64,000 nt of DNA from CALJIC01 sp039805565 (GTDB taxonomy: Bacteria; Chloroflexota; Chloroflexia; Chloroflexales; Roseiflexaceae), in the NCBI GenBank assembly GCA_039805565.1, contig JBDLTZ010000124.1, positions 3,369 to 67,368 of the forward strand, read 5' to 3'. Every line of letters begins with the position of its first letter. Position 1 is the first letter of the stretch. The notes beneath the pieces were generated by a model. The model saw only the letters and a list, made by a program, of their open reading frames with translations. It was not told the DNA's origin and ran no database searches. The translations under genes and the position numbers were made by a program. This document shows, in pieces, positions 47,579 through 56,537 of this stretch.

Positions 47579-48079
47579 CTACCAGTGTCGCCAGCCGCTC
47601 CTGCCGAGGATCGCCCGTAGGACGAAGAACCCGATCAGCAGCGGCCAGAACAGCTTGCCTCCGGTGAGCAGCAGCGCCATGAAGCCCACAAGCACCAGCA
47701 GCGGCAGCGTCCGCTCCGGCCGGCTGAGCATGCCGCGCATCATCAGCCCCGCGACGCCGAGCGCCACCAGGATCAGCGCCCCAAAGCGCGGCACCAGCAG
47801 CAGCGCCAGCGCCCCACCCGCAATGATCATAGGCACGGAGAGGCCGTTGTCCTGGCGCGGGGCCGCCTGAGGCATGGGCGGGAGGGGCGGCGGGGGCGGC
47901 GGGGGCTGGATAGGCAACGCGGGCGACGGCGCTGCCGGCTGTGTGTAGACCGTGGCCTCCCCGATCCGCCGCGTCGGCCCTGTCGCAGCCAGCGTGAGCT
48001 CCGCGCCACACTCGATGCAGAAGCTTCCGTCGGCCGGGCTGTGTCCACCGCAGCGGCTACAGCGAATCATCTCTTCCAT
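47579..48079 (-). CDS. Zinc-ribbon membrane protein, unknown
   Basis: 166 aa. An N-terminal zinc ribbon (CSRCGGHSPADGSFCIECG, residues 7-25) is followed by a proline run (8 to 10 prolines near 58-68) and three or four hydrophobic helices (about 82-160). Such ribbon-plus-membrane proteins are common and uncharacterised. The 3' neighbour spacer holds a CTCACGACTCAGCACTC repeat fragment. The start could be at 48079 or at the second Met (48070). Confidence 0.7.
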   Translation of the reverse strand: MEEMIRCSRCGGHSPADGSFCIECGAELTLAATGPTRRIGEATVYTQPAAPSPALPIQPPPPPPPLPPMPQAAPRQDNGLSVPMIIAGGALALLLVPRFGALILVALGVAGLMMRGMLSRPERTLPLLVLVGFMALLLTGGKLFWPLLIGFFVLRAILGRSGWRHW

Positions 48080-48168
48080 ATATCTCTCGCGGCCCTGTGC
48101 CGCGCCTCCCTCACTCGTTCACACAAGATAGTACGTATCAGCGGGCCGGAAGTTGCAGCCCGCCGCGT

Positions 48169-48197
48169 TTGCCGGTTGCCGTGGCGCATGCTATAAT
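48169..48197 (+). promoter_or_regulatory. Promoter of the polysaccharide export genes
   Basis: -35 TTGCCG (48169-48174), 17-bp spacer ending TGC, -10 TATAAT (48192-48197), 14 bp before the first possible ATG. Confidence 0.65.
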
Positions 48198-48211
48198 CGC
48201 CGCCGATCTGA

Positions 48212-49075
48212 ATGGGCTACGATATGTCAATCATCATCACTGCTCGGTCCGGCGTGGGCTCCTACGAGCTTGGACCTCTCGCGCTTGTGCGGAGCATGTG
48301 GCGCAACCGCGAGCTCATATATCAGTTCACCCGGCGTGAGATCGAGGGGCGGTACCGCGGCTCATTCCTCGGTATTTTCTGGTCGCTGGCGAAGCCGGTC
48401 TTCATGCTCCTGGTCTACACTCTGGTCTTCGGTGTGATCTTCCGCTCGAGTTGGCCCCAGTCCCGCGTCGGCGGCCTGTATGATTTCGCGCTGGTCGCGT
48501 TCTGCGGCCTGACGGTGTTTGGCCTCTTCAGCGAGTGCATTGGCCGCGCCCCGTCGATCGTCACGAGCGTGCCGAACTTCGTCAAGAAGGTAGTCTTCCC
48601 GCTCGAGATCCTGCCGATCAGCGTGTTCGGCGCTGCGCTCTTCCATATGTTCGTCAGCCTGGCGATCCTGGTCGTCGCTCAGTGGCTCCTGGCCGGCTTT
48701 GTGCCCTGGACGCTCGTCCTGCTGCCGCTGGTGCTTCTCCCCGGGGTGTTCCTCTGCCTCGGCGCCATGTGGCTGCTTGCGAGCCTTGGGGTGTTTGTGC
48801 GCGACCTCGACCAGGCGGTGGGGCTCGGTATGCAGCTGCTCTTCTTTCTCACGCCGATCGTCTACTCGACGGAGATGGTCCCGCCGCCGCTGCGCTCGCT
48901 GCTGCTGCTCAATCCACTGGCGCCGGTGGTGGAGAACGCCCGCCGCGTGGCGCTGTGGGGCGAGCTACCCGCGCTCCCGAGCCTCGCCCTCTGGCTCGTA
49001 GTCACCAGCCTCTTCATGGCCCTCGGCTATGCTTGGTTCGTGCGGACCAGGCGCGCCTTCGCCGACGTCCTATGA
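48212..49075 (+). CDS. wzm: ABC-2-type polysaccharide export permease (Wzm/TagG-like)
   Basis: 287 aa with six hydrophobic helices; cytoplasmic start includes FTRREIEGRYRGSFLGIFWSLAKP, the hallmark of Wzm/TagG/KpsM permeases. It moves a lipid-linked polysaccharide across the cytoplasmic membrane with the ATPase in the next gene (ATGA overlap). An alternative start is the second ATG at 48224; neither has a clear ribosome-binding site, and the -10 box is close. Confidence 0.93.
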   Translation: MGYDMSIIITARSGVGSYELGPLALVRSMWRNRELIYQFTRREIEGRYRGSFLGIFWSLAKPVFMLLVYTLVFGVIFRSSWPQSRVGGLYDFALVAFCGLTVFGLFSECIGRAPSIVTSVPNFVKKVVFPLEILPISVFGAALFHMFVSLAILVVAQWLLAGFVPWTLVLLPLVLLPGVFLCLGAMWLLASLGVFVRDLDQAVGLGMQLLFFLTPIVYSTEMVPPPLRSLLLLNPLAPVVENARRVALWGELPALPSLALWLVVTSLFMALGYAWFVRTRRAFADVL

Positions 49076-50484
49076 GCGCCGTCACGACTGGAGCGCCGCA
49101 GACAGAGATGTCCCCCGCGCTACCCACCAAGCTCGCTGTCCGTGTCAGCGGCGTCAGCAAGATCTACCGCATCTACGATCGGCCGCAGGACCGCCTGAAG
49201 CAGATGCTGCTCGGGCGCTTCGGACGCTCGTGGGGCTCTGAGTTCTGGGCCCTGCGCGACGTCTCGTTCGAGGTCTGCCGCGGCGAGGCGGTGGGGGTGA
49301 TTGGGCGCAATGGCAGCGGCAAGAGCACGCTGCTCCAGATCATCGCCGGAACCCTCGCGCCCACCTCCGGGGAAGTCGAGGTGGTCGGGCGTGTCGCTGC
49401 GCTGCTCGAACTCGGCAGCGGCTTCAACCCCGAGTTCACCGGGCGCGAGAACGTCTTCCTCAACGGTGCGATCCTCGGCATGAGCCGCGCGGACGTGGAG
49501 CGCCGGTTCGACGACATCGCCGCCTTCGCCGATATTGGGGCGTTCATCGAGCAGCCCACCAAGCTCTACTCCAGCGGCATGGTCGTCCGGCTCGCGTTCG
49601 CGGTGCAGGCGTTCTCCCAGCCCGACCTGCTGATCGTGGACGAGGCGCTGGCCGTGGGCGATATCTACTTCCAGCACAAGTGCATGCGCCACATTCAGCG
49701 CCTGGTGGCTCAGGGGACGTCGCTCCTGTTCGTCTCGCACTCCTCTGAGGCGATCAAGCGCTTCTGCCAGCGTGGCCTGTGGCTGGACGGCGGCGAAGCG
49801 CGCTTCTTCGGCCAGGCCGGCGCAGCTGTCGAGCGCTATCTGGCGCACACCCGTATGCGTGAGCGCCAGTCCTGGGACGAACAGGCCCCGGATCTGCCCG
49901 ATGATATAGACCCGATCGCCGACACCGAGGGGCTTGCGGATCCTGAGGACGCCGAGCTGCGACAGCTCTTTCGACGTGACCCGCAGGTTGGCACGCAGGT
50001 GGGCGAGGACGAGCGCTACGGCAACCAGAAGGCGCGCATCACGGCGGTGGAGCTGCTGGACGAGCAGGGCGACCCGGTGTCCGAGGCCGTCTTCGGCCAG
50101 TGCGTGCGTCTGCGGATCTCGGCCGAGCGTGTGGCGCCGAAGGTCGCCGGGCTCGAGTTCTCGTTCATCGTGCGCGACCGCAACCGCGTGGACCTGTTCG
50201 GCACTACCACGACCGACGAGCAGCTCCAGGTGAACGGCCGCGCCCGGCAGTTCGTCGTCGAGTTCGCGTTCACCGTGCACCTCGGGCCCGGCTCGTACTC
50301 CATCCTGGCGGCCTGCGTCGAGTGTTCGCCGGACCTGACCTGGCGGCAGCCGGCCGACCAGATCGACATCGCGTATGTGTTCAGCGTCGCGTTCGCGCCC
50401 CACCGCCCTGTGTGGTACATGTTCCACGAGCCGGTGAGCGTGCGCGGCGCGGCGTTCGACCCGCCTGCCTCTCCCCCGTCGTAG
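49072..50484 (+). CDS. wzt: Polysaccharide export ATPase with C-terminal Wzt-type carbohydrate-binding domain
   Basis: 470 aa. ABC domain at about 25-265: Walker A GRNGSGKST, signature YSSGMVVRLAFAV, Walker B DLLIVDEAL, H-loop FVSHSSEA. After an acidic linker a beta-sandwich of about 160 residues follows (VELLDEQGDPVSEAVFGQCVR; FEFSF-like strands; GPGSYSILAACVE), as in Wzt_C, which recognises the terminal modification of the exported O-antigen. That implies chain-length termination by a capping methyl or other group, which the neighbouring methyltransferase genes could provide (inference). Confidence 0.93.
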   Translation: MSAVTTGAPQTEMSPALPTKLAVRVSGVSKIYRIYDRPQDRLKQMLLGRFGRSWGSEFWALRDVSFEVCRGEAVGVIGRNGSGKSTLLQIIAGTLAPTSGEVEVVGRVAALLELGSGFNPEFTGRENVFLNGAILGMSRADVERRFDDIAAFADIGAFIEQPTKLYSSGMVVRLAFAVQAFSQPDLLIVDEALAVGDIYFQHKCMRHIQRLVAQGTSLLFVSHSSEAIKRFCQRGLWLDGGEARFFGQAGAAVERYLAHTRMRERQSWDEQAPDLPDDIDPIADTEGLADPEDAELRQLFRRDPQVGTQVGEDERYGNQKARITAVELLDEQGDPVSEAVFGQCVRLRISAERVAPKVAGLEFSFIVRDRNRVDLFGTTTTDEQLQVNGRARQFVVEFAFTVHLGPGSYSILAACVECSPDLTWRQPADQIDIAYVFSVAFAPHRPVWYMFHEPVSVRGAAFDPPASPPS

Positions 50485-50509
50485 GCGCGCCTCTACTGGA
50501 GATGGTTGT

Positions 50510-51511
50510 ATGACAAACGGTGAGATCAACGGCGCACCGGTGCAGAGCGCCGGGTCCTCCGCAGCGCGTGTGGGGCTCCACCCCTCCGAGCTTGAGCCGA
50601 TCCTGCGCCGGCTGGACGCCGACCTGGTGCGGCGGCAGGACTCCGGCGACGCGCCCGCCGCCGATGCGCTGATGCAGCGCATCGATGCGATCGCCGGCCT
50701 GCGCGCCCCCCTCTACCAGCCCCACGGCGGGCTGCTGAAGCGCACCCTGATGCGGCTGGTCAACATCCCGCTGCGCGTCTTCGGCCGGCCGCAGTCCTAC
50801 CACAACGCCGAGCTGCTGCACCTGCTGCGTGATGTGGCGGCGGCCTACGGCAACATGGAGCGCGACCAGCGCGGCCAGGACGACTGGATCCGGCTGGTGG
50901 ACCGTAAGGTGCTGATGCTCGCCCGTGACGTCCGCGAGCAGCGCGCTGCGCCCGCAGGCGGCGCCGAGATCTCCGAACCGAAGATCCTGGACCCCGAGGC
51001 GTTCCGGCGCAAACTGGCCGAGATGGGTGACCAGGTGCGCGTGAACCTGGGGTGCGGCGAGAAGCCACTTCCAGGCTACATCAACATCGACGCCCGCCCG
51101 CTCCCAGAGGTGGATGCTATCGCCGACGTCAGGCGGCTGCCGTTCGAGCCCGGGACGCTCGCCGAGATCGCCTCGGCGCACCTCGTCGAGCACTTCCGCG
51201 AGCACCAGCTGCGGGTGGTGATCCTCCCCTACTGGAGAAGCCTCCTGTGCCCGGGCGGCGGGGTGCGGATCACCTGCCCGAACTGGGAGGCCATGATGGA
51301 GTTGCTGCGGGGCGGACAGCTTTCCTTCGCGGAGTATAAGCTGCTGACGTTCGGCGGTCAGGACTACGAGGGCGACGACCACTTCGCGATGTACACCCCG
51401 GCGACGCTGCGCGACCTGCTGCTGGAGTGCGGTTTCGCGCGTGTTGAGGTGGTGGCTGAGGCGCGGATGAACAGCATCTGCCCCGAGATGGAGCTCCTGG
51501 CCACGCTGTAG
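50510..51511 (+). CDS. SAM-dependent methyltransferase with N-terminal helical extension
   Basis: 333 aa. Residues 1-170 are mostly helical and unassigned (GGLLKRTLMRLVNIPLRVFG could contact a membrane). The methyltransferase fold begins at about 180: VRVNLGCGEKPLPGYINID (motif I plus acidic residue), DAIADVRRLPFEPG and SAHLVEHFREHQ, with a Cys-Pro-containing GGGVRITCPNWE strand. Directly after Wzt, it is a candidate for methylating the polysaccharide. Target not proven. Confidence 0.85.
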   Translation: MTNGEINGAPVQSAGSSAARVGLHPSELEPILRRLDADLVRRQDSGDAPAADALMQRIDAIAGLRAPLYQPHGGLLKRTLMRLVNIPLRVFGRPQSYHNAELLHLLRDVAAAYGNMERDQRGQDDWIRLVDRKVLMLARDVREQRAAPAGGAEISEPKILDPEAFRRKLAEMGDQVRVNLGCGEKPLPGYINIDARPLPEVDAIADVRRLPFEPGTLAEIASAHLVEHFREHQLRVVILPYWRSLLCPGGGVRITCPNWEAMMELLRGGQLSFAEYKLLTFGGQDYEGDDHFAMYTPATLRDLLLECGFARVEVVAEARMNSICPEMELLATL

Positions 51512-51540
51512 TGCCGCACACCTCGCAAGGGTCGAGCAGT

Positions 51541-52953
51541 ATGCGATCACGTCTGTCGCGCGGGGCGGACGCTACCCCCGCGCTCCTCCACGGTGCCGCG
51601 CTACCGCGGGTGCTCAGGTCCCCAGTGTCGCTGGCCCTGGTAGCGTTCCTGGGCGCGATGCTCCTGACGCTGCTCGTGGCGCGCGCGGCGTTTGGCCCCG
51701 CGGTCGGCCTGCGCGCCTCCCTCAGCAGCCCCCACGTCGTCGCCGGCCTCGCCGTTGCTGCTGCCTGGGGCGCGTGGCTCCGCGCCGGCCTCCCCCCCGC
51801 GCGCTTCTGGCAGATCACCTGGGGTGCCGTGGCGGTGGTGGCGGTCGGCGCCGCCGCCGTCGGGGAGCCGCTCACCCGCTCCTACGGCGACAGCGCGTAC
51901 ATCCTGGTGCGTCTCGGCGAGGGGACGGTGGTTGCTAAGTGGCTCGGCGGAACGGCGGTAGCCAGCTGGGTCCACGCGGGCGTCTGGAAGTTCCCGCCCT
52001 TCGCCGCAGCTCTGCCTGCAACCATGCTGACGCCAGAGGGCTTTCTGGCCACCCTCGGCGCGTTGACGATAGCGGGGTTCACCATCGCCGCGCTTGAGCG
52101 CCAGCCGCTGCGTCTGGCCGCTGTGCTCCCGACGCTCACGCCGATCTGGCTGATGCTCTCCGTAGGATACCTGGAGTACTACCCGCTGATCGCCGGCGCT
52201 ATGCTGGTTGTGCTGCTGTGGCTGTTTGAGGGGCCGTTGGAGCTCAAGGCGCCCCGCACCGTTGGGCTGGTGACTGCCGCGCTGCCGCTGCTGTACATCG
52301 GCTTCCTGCCGCTCGCGGCGCTCATCCTGGCCGGGTACCTCGTGGCTGCCCCACGCCGGCTCTGGGCCACAGCCGGCTGGCTGCTCCTCGGCTACGTCGC
52401 CCTGGCTGCGCTGCTCTGGCCGCCCGGCGTCGCCGACTACCTGCGGACGCTTCATGGCGAGTATAACCTGGGGGAGGCCTGGAACTACCCGCGCTACCAG
52501 GGACAGGTCGCCGGCGAGCACTCGATCTTCTTCAGGCCCGCGTTCGCCCTGTCCCCCGCACGCCTCCGCGAGGTCGCGACCATGTACCTGTGGGGTGGCG
52601 GCCTGGTGGCCCCCGGCCTTCTCCTGGCCCTGGGCGCAGCGGCGCTTCGGTCGCGCTGGGAGGTCCCTGAGTGTCTGCGCGACTCGCGGCTCTGGCTGGC
52701 GCTCGCGCTCATCGGGTGGCAGGGCTTCTACCTGGTGTTCATGGTGCCGAAGCTTGGCCCCGAGCGCGACATCGACCTGTTCTTCGGAGTCTACGCGGTG
52801 GTGGCCTTCTGCGCCGGGCTCGCGGCCGACGCCCTCTGGCCGGACGGGCACCCGCGGCGCACGCTCGCGCTGGCCTCGCTCTGCGGCGCGATGCTCGGGG
52901 GGGGGGCGGTGTCGGGGCTGTATCTGATGCGGCTGGGGGTGCTGGGGCTGTGA
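51541..52953 (+). CDS. Polytopic membrane protein, glycosyltransferase-like (GT-C?)
   Basis: 470 aa with about 11 hydrophobic helices and short loops. A long extracytoplasmic segment between helices 1 and 3 holds RSYGDSAYILVRLGEGTVVA. The build resembles GT-C or DUF2029-type mannosyltransferases, but I see no clear DD/DE motif. The start is uncertain: ATG 51541 is used; a GTG at 51511 overlapping the previous stop is possible and would add 10 residues. Convergent with the next gene (6 bp apart). Confidence 0.65.
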   Translation: MRSRLSRGADATPALLHGAALPRVLRSPVSLALVAFLGAMLLTLLVARAAFGPAVGLRASLSSPHVVAGLAVAAAWGAWLRAGLPPARFWQITWGAVAVVAVGAAAVGEPLTRSYGDSAYILVRLGEGTVVAKWLGGTAVASWVHAGVWKFPPFAAALPATMLTPEGFLATLGALTIAGFTIAALERQPLRLAAVLPTLTPIWLMLSVGYLEYYPLIAGAMLVVLLWLFEGPLELKAPRTVGLVTAALPLLYIGFLPLAALILAGYLVAAPRRLWATAGWLLLGYVALAALLWPPGVADYLRTLHGEYNLGEAWNYPRYQGQVAGEHSIFFRPAFALSPARLREVATMYLWGGGLVAPGLLLALGAAALRSRWEVPECLRDSRLWLALALIGWQGFYLVFMVPKLGPERDIDLFFGVYAVVAFCAGLAADALWPDGHPRRTLALASLCGAMLGGGAVSGLYLMRLGVLGL

Positions 52954-52959
52954 ACGACC

Positions 52960-53919
52960 TTACCGCCAGTCTGGCGCGCGGTCGTGGTCGCTGGTGGTGG
53001 AGAGCTTCACGAGCTCGCTGCCGTCAGCGCGCATGCGGTAGAGGTGGTAGCTCGCGCCGATGTGCTGCTGGAAGACGATGTAGCGGCCGTCGGGTGACCA
53101 CGTCGGCTTGCGGTCGTAGGCGGCGTTCTTCGTGAGCTGGCGGATGTTTGTGCCGTCGGCGTCCATCACGTAGATATCCTCGTTCAGCCCCATGTCTGAC
53201 GCGAAGGCGATCTGCGTGCCATCCGGCGACCAGACCGCGTCGGCGGCGTAGATCTGGTGCGTTGTCAGCGGCCGCTGCTCGGAGCCGTCAGCGTTCATCA
53301 CGAAGATCTGGTAGCCGTCCGCGCGCATGCTGTTGAAGAGGAGCTTCGACCCGTCCGGGGACCAGGCCGGCTGGGAGTCCTTGGACGGGTCACTGGTGAG
53401 CTTGATCGTGTTCGCGCCGAGCAGGTCTGACACCACGATATCCCAATTGAGGTTGACGCGGCTAGGCCCAAGAGCGGGGTCGTTCCACAGGGTCGCATAG
53501 GCGATCTGTTCTCCATCGGGAGACCACGAGGGGCTTTCATCGTCGCGCGGGTTATCGGTGAGTTTGTATAGCCCACTGCCGTCGGCGTTCATGATGTAGA
53601 TATCCCAGTCACCATCGCGGTTCGAGGCAAACGCAATCTTCGTTCGGTCGGGCGACCAGACAGGCGATACGTCGAAACCCTCTCCTGTGCTGACTCGCCT
53701 CTGGCTGCCACCGTCAGAGTTCATCACATAGATCTGGTCTGCGCCGTCGCGGAACGAGGTGAACACAATCTGTCCAGGTGGTAGCGAGGCGCCCACCGGC
53801 CCGAGAGTGGGAGAGGCAGAGGGGGAGGGGGCGGGTGGAGTGGTGGTTGAGCGTGGCGGGAGGCTCGACGATGAGCACCCGACCAGCAGCAGTAGCGCGA
53901 GCAGCCAGGCAGCGCGCAT
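52960..53919 (-). CDS. TolB-like beta-propeller lipoprotein
   Basis: 319 aa. The signal peptide MRAAWLLALLLLVGC has a lipobox (LVGC, Cys15). After a Ser/Pro/Thr linker, six PD40/WD40-like repeats follow, each with a W-S-P-D-G/R motif (for example PVWSPDRTKIAFAS, PSWSPDGEQIAYAT, AVWSPDGTQIAFAS) alternating with a DIYVMNADG-type strand. The propeller could read surface sugars or protein partners. Adjacent to the sugar transferase gene on the same strand (1 bp gap), so a role in envelope polysaccharide assembly is possible. A GTG at 53940 is an alternative start. Confidence 0.87.
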   Translation of the reverse strand: MRAAWLLALLLLVGCSSSSLPPRSTTTPPAPSPSASPTLGPVGASLPPGQIVFTSFRDGADQIYVMNSDGGSQRRVSTGEGFDVSPVWSPDRTKIAFASNRDGDWDIYIMNADGSGLYKLTDNPRDDESPSWSPDGEQIAYATLWNDPALGPSRVNLNWDIVVSDLLGANTIKLTSDPSKDSQPAWSPDGSKLLFNSMRADGYQIFVMNADGSEQRPLTTHQIYAADAVWSPDGTQIAFASDMGLNEDIYVMDADGTNIRQLTKNAAYDRKPTWSPDGRYIVFQQHIGASYHLYRMRADGSELVKLSTTSDHDRAPDWR

Positions 53920-53920
53920 A

Positions 53921-55399
53921 CTAGGAGCCTGTGCCGGCAACCACGGCCCAGGCCGTGCGCGCGAGGATTTTGATGTCGAGCCAGAGCGACCAGTTATCGA
54001 TGTATTCCAGGTCCATGCGTACCCAGTCGTCGAAGTCGCTGATCTTATTGCGGCCGCGGACTTGCCAGAGGCAGGTGATGCCTGGCCGGACGCTGAGCTT
54101 GCGCTTGTGCCAGAACTCGTAGCGGTCCAGCTCGTGGCGGAACGCCGGGCGCGGGCCCACGAGGCTCATATCGCCCTTGAATACGCTCCAGAGCTGCGGG
54201 AGCTCATTGAGTGAGTATTTTCGCAGGAACTTGCCGAGCGGTGTGACGCGCGGGTCATCCTTCATCTTGAAGACTGGCCCGCTCATCTCGTTGTACACCA
54301 GCAGCTGGGACTTCACCACGTCGGCGTCCGGCTGCATCGTGGTGAACTTGTAGCCCGTGAACTCAACGCCGTTCTTACCCACGACGCGCCAGGGGTAGAA
54401 GACCGACAGGCGCGGGGTGGTGATCTTGATCGCCACCGCGATCACCGCGAACACCGGGAGGAGCAGGAGAAGCAGGATGGATGAGACGGCGACGTCGAAC
54501 AGCCGCTTGACGAACAGCGCATCCGAGTCCCAGTGCAGTGGCGCCAGGACCACGGCCGGCAGGTTGAGCGTCTCAAAGGGGTAGAGTGTGCGGAGTGTGC
54601 GGCGCTCGCCCAGCAGCAGCGACTCAGGGACGATCCGCAGCAGCACGCCAAGGGCATCGCAGTCTCGGATCACCTGCTCGATCCACGCCCCGCCGCCGGT
54701 GGGGTGTACGGCGATCACCTCGTGGATTGGCCGGCTGATCAGGAGATCCCCCAGGTGGCGTGCCTGGCCGAGTAGTGGTGCCACGTCTGCCTCGTCCTCC
54801 GGTAGCGCGCCGTCGTCGTGCAGGCGCAGATAGCCAAACACGCGGTAGTGCGACGGCCTGATGCTATCGGTGAAGTAGCGCATCATCCAGGCGATCGATG
54901 CTTGCTGGCCGATCAGCAGCACGTTCTTGGCGTAGTAGCCCGCGTCGCGCCGGCGGCGGAAGTAGATCCCCAGCCCGACGCGGTAGAGCGAGATCACCAG
55001 GCCGCTCAGGACGACGAAGGAGAAGACGAACAGGCGGCTCCAGGTAGGCGCCTTGAACGCGAACAGCACCAGCGCGAGCACGCTCAGGCCAGCGAGCGGT
55101 GCGATCAGGCCGCCGAGGACGATCCGCGTGTACGACTGGTTCAGCAGCGGGCCGTAGTTCCCGATCATCTCCAGGAACAGGAGTGTGGCGGGAGCCACTA
55201 TCACGAAGATCCAGAACAGCTCGGCGAAGGATGGCAGTTGGTTGCCGATAGTTGGCGAGAGCACCTCCATCCATGGCAAGCGGAGCGAGCCACCCGGCGC
55301 GAACAGCGGCAGTAGCAGCGGAACCAGGTAGTAGGCCGTCACGAACGCGACAACCAGGATCAGCAGGTCGAAGAGCCAGAAGAAGCGTCGTGGAATCAC
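53921..55399 (-). CDS. Polyprenyl-phosphate sugar-1-phosphate transferase (WbaP/WcaJ-like)
   Basis: 492 aa. Four or five N-terminal helices and a CoA-binding-like central domain (VLLIGQQASIAWMMRYF), then a C-terminal bacterial sugar transferase domain: FKMKDDPRVTPLGKFLRKYSLNELPQLW, MSLVGPRPA, WHKRKLSVRPGITCLWQ and a DLEYIDNWSLWLDIKIL tail. It transfers a sugar phosphate (often glucose, galactose or a deoxyhexose) to undecaprenyl phosphate, priming repeat-unit synthesis. It closes the minus-strand glycan set with the propeller lipoprotein. Confidence 0.93.
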   Translation of the reverse strand: MIPRRFFWLFDLLILVVAFVTAYYLVPLLLPLFAPGGSLRLPWMEVLSPTIGNQLPSFAELFWIFVIVAPATLLFLEMIGNYGPLLNQSYTRIVLGGLIAPLAGLSVLALVLFAFKAPTWSRLFVFSFVVLSGLVISLYRVGLGIYFRRRRDAGYYAKNVLLIGQQASIAWMMRYFTDSIRPSHYRVFGYLRLHDDGALPEDEADVAPLLGQARHLGDLLISRPIHEVIAVHPTGGGAWIEQVIRDCDALGVLLRIVPESLLLGERRTLRTLYPFETLNLPAVVLAPLHWDSDALFVKRLFDVAVSSILLLLLLPVFAVIAVAIKITTPRLSVFYPWRVVGKNGVEFTGYKFTTMQPDADVVKSQLLVYNEMSGPVFKMKDDPRVTPLGKFLRKYSLNELPQLWSVFKGDMSLVGPRPAFRHELDRYEFWHKRKLSVRPGITCLWQVRGRNKISDFDDWVRMDLEYIDNWSLWLDIKILARTAWAVVAGTGS

Positions 55400-55454
55400 A
55401 CCTTACCTCCAGGGCTTACCACCGATGCTGATGCGACGGGAGTTGGCATCAGCA

Positions 55455-56504
55455 TCATAGGGCCAATCGCGTATGCTCGGCAACCACCATTTGCTTGATG
55501 ATTGTCGGGAGGTCGACGGTGACGCTCCACTCAGGAAAGTCAGCTTGGATTTTGTGCAGGTTCGAGATGTAGCAGATGTGGTCGCCGACGCGGTGGCGGT
55601 CATCGTAGCTGTGCTGGATGCGTTTGCCGCAGATCTGCTCGATCAGGTCAATCGCCTCGATAACAGACACACTGTTGCCGCGTCCACCCCCAAGATTATA
55701 CACCTCGCCGGGGCGCGGGTTACGGGCGAAGGCGTCGAATAGCCGGATCACATCGTAGCTGTGGATGTTGTCGCGAACCTGCTTGCCCTTGTAGCCAAAA
55801 ATCGTGTAGGGCTTGCCGTGCACCGCGACTTTCACCAGGTAAGAGAGGAACCCGTGCAGTTCGACGCCCGAGTGCGAAGGCCCAGTGAGGCAGCCACCGC
55901 GGAACACGCCCACCTTAAGCCCAAAGTAGCGGCCGTACTCCTGTGCCACAACGTCTGCGGCAGTTTTCGAGGCGCCGAACAGCGAGTGTGTGGTCCGGTC
56001 GATGCGGCATGTCTCAGCGATACCGTCGTAGTCCTCTGGCCGAGCATAGTCCCAGCGCGTCGGGAGTTCGCTGAGCTCGATCTCATTGGGTGCGTCGCCG
56101 TAGACCTTGTTGGTGCTCATATGGATGAATACAGCCTCGGGCGAGTGCTGGCGCGTCATCTCGAGCAGGTTCATCGTGCCCAACGCGTTGACCTCGAAGT
56201 CCACCAACGGGATATCCTTCGCCTTGTCGTGCGAGGGTTGCGCCGCGCAGTGGATAATGAGGTCGAAGCGTTTCTGGAAGAGCTCGGACAGCGCATGACG
56301 GTCCCTGATATCCACCTCCGCGTGGCGGAAGCGCGGGACAGCGTCTTTCAGACGCTGGATATTCCAGGTGACGTCGCCTTGATTGCCAAAGAACGAGCGG
56401 CGCATGTTGTTGTCGATACCAACGACATCGTGTCCCTGCCCGCCGTAGTACTCAACGGCTTCCGAACCGATCAGGCCACCGGCCCCCGTAACTAACACAT
56501 TCAT
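55455..56504 (-). CDS. NAD-dependent sugar epimerase, CDP-paratose 2-epimerase-like
   Basis: 349 aa extended SDR. NAD motif GAGGLIGSEAVEYY (7-20), the characteristic VGIDNNMRRSFFGNQGDV start typical of CDP-tyvelose/paratose 2-epimerases, HMSTNKVYGD, and SLFGASKTAADVVAQEYGRYF carrying the catalytic Lys (the position usually Tyr reads Phe in LFGASK). In the paratose epimerase family this motif change is worth noting. It makes a nucleotide-activated dideoxy- or deoxyhexose. Precursor genes (rfbFGH, rfbS) are not visible in the window. Confidence 0.85.
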   Translation of the reverse strand: MNVLVTGAGGLIGSEAVEYYGGQGHDVVGIDNNMRRSFFGNQGDVTWNIQRLKDAVPRFRHAEVDIRDRHALSELFQKRFDLIIHCAAQPSHDKAKDIPLVDFEVNALGTMNLLEMTRQHSPEAVFIHMSTNKVYGDAPNEIELSELPTRWDYARPEDYDGIAETCRIDRTTHSLFGASKTAADVVAQEYGRYFGLKVGVFRGGCLTGPSHSGVELHGFLSYLVKVAVHGKPYTIFGYKGKQVRDNIHSYDVIRLFDAFARNPRPGEVYNLGGGRGNSVSVIEAIDLIEQICGKRIQHSYDDRHRVGDHICYISNLHKIQADFPEWSVTVDLPTIIKQMVVAEHTRLAL

Positions 56505-56537
56505 TCACATATCCTCCGGCTGGAGCGAGAGCACGGC

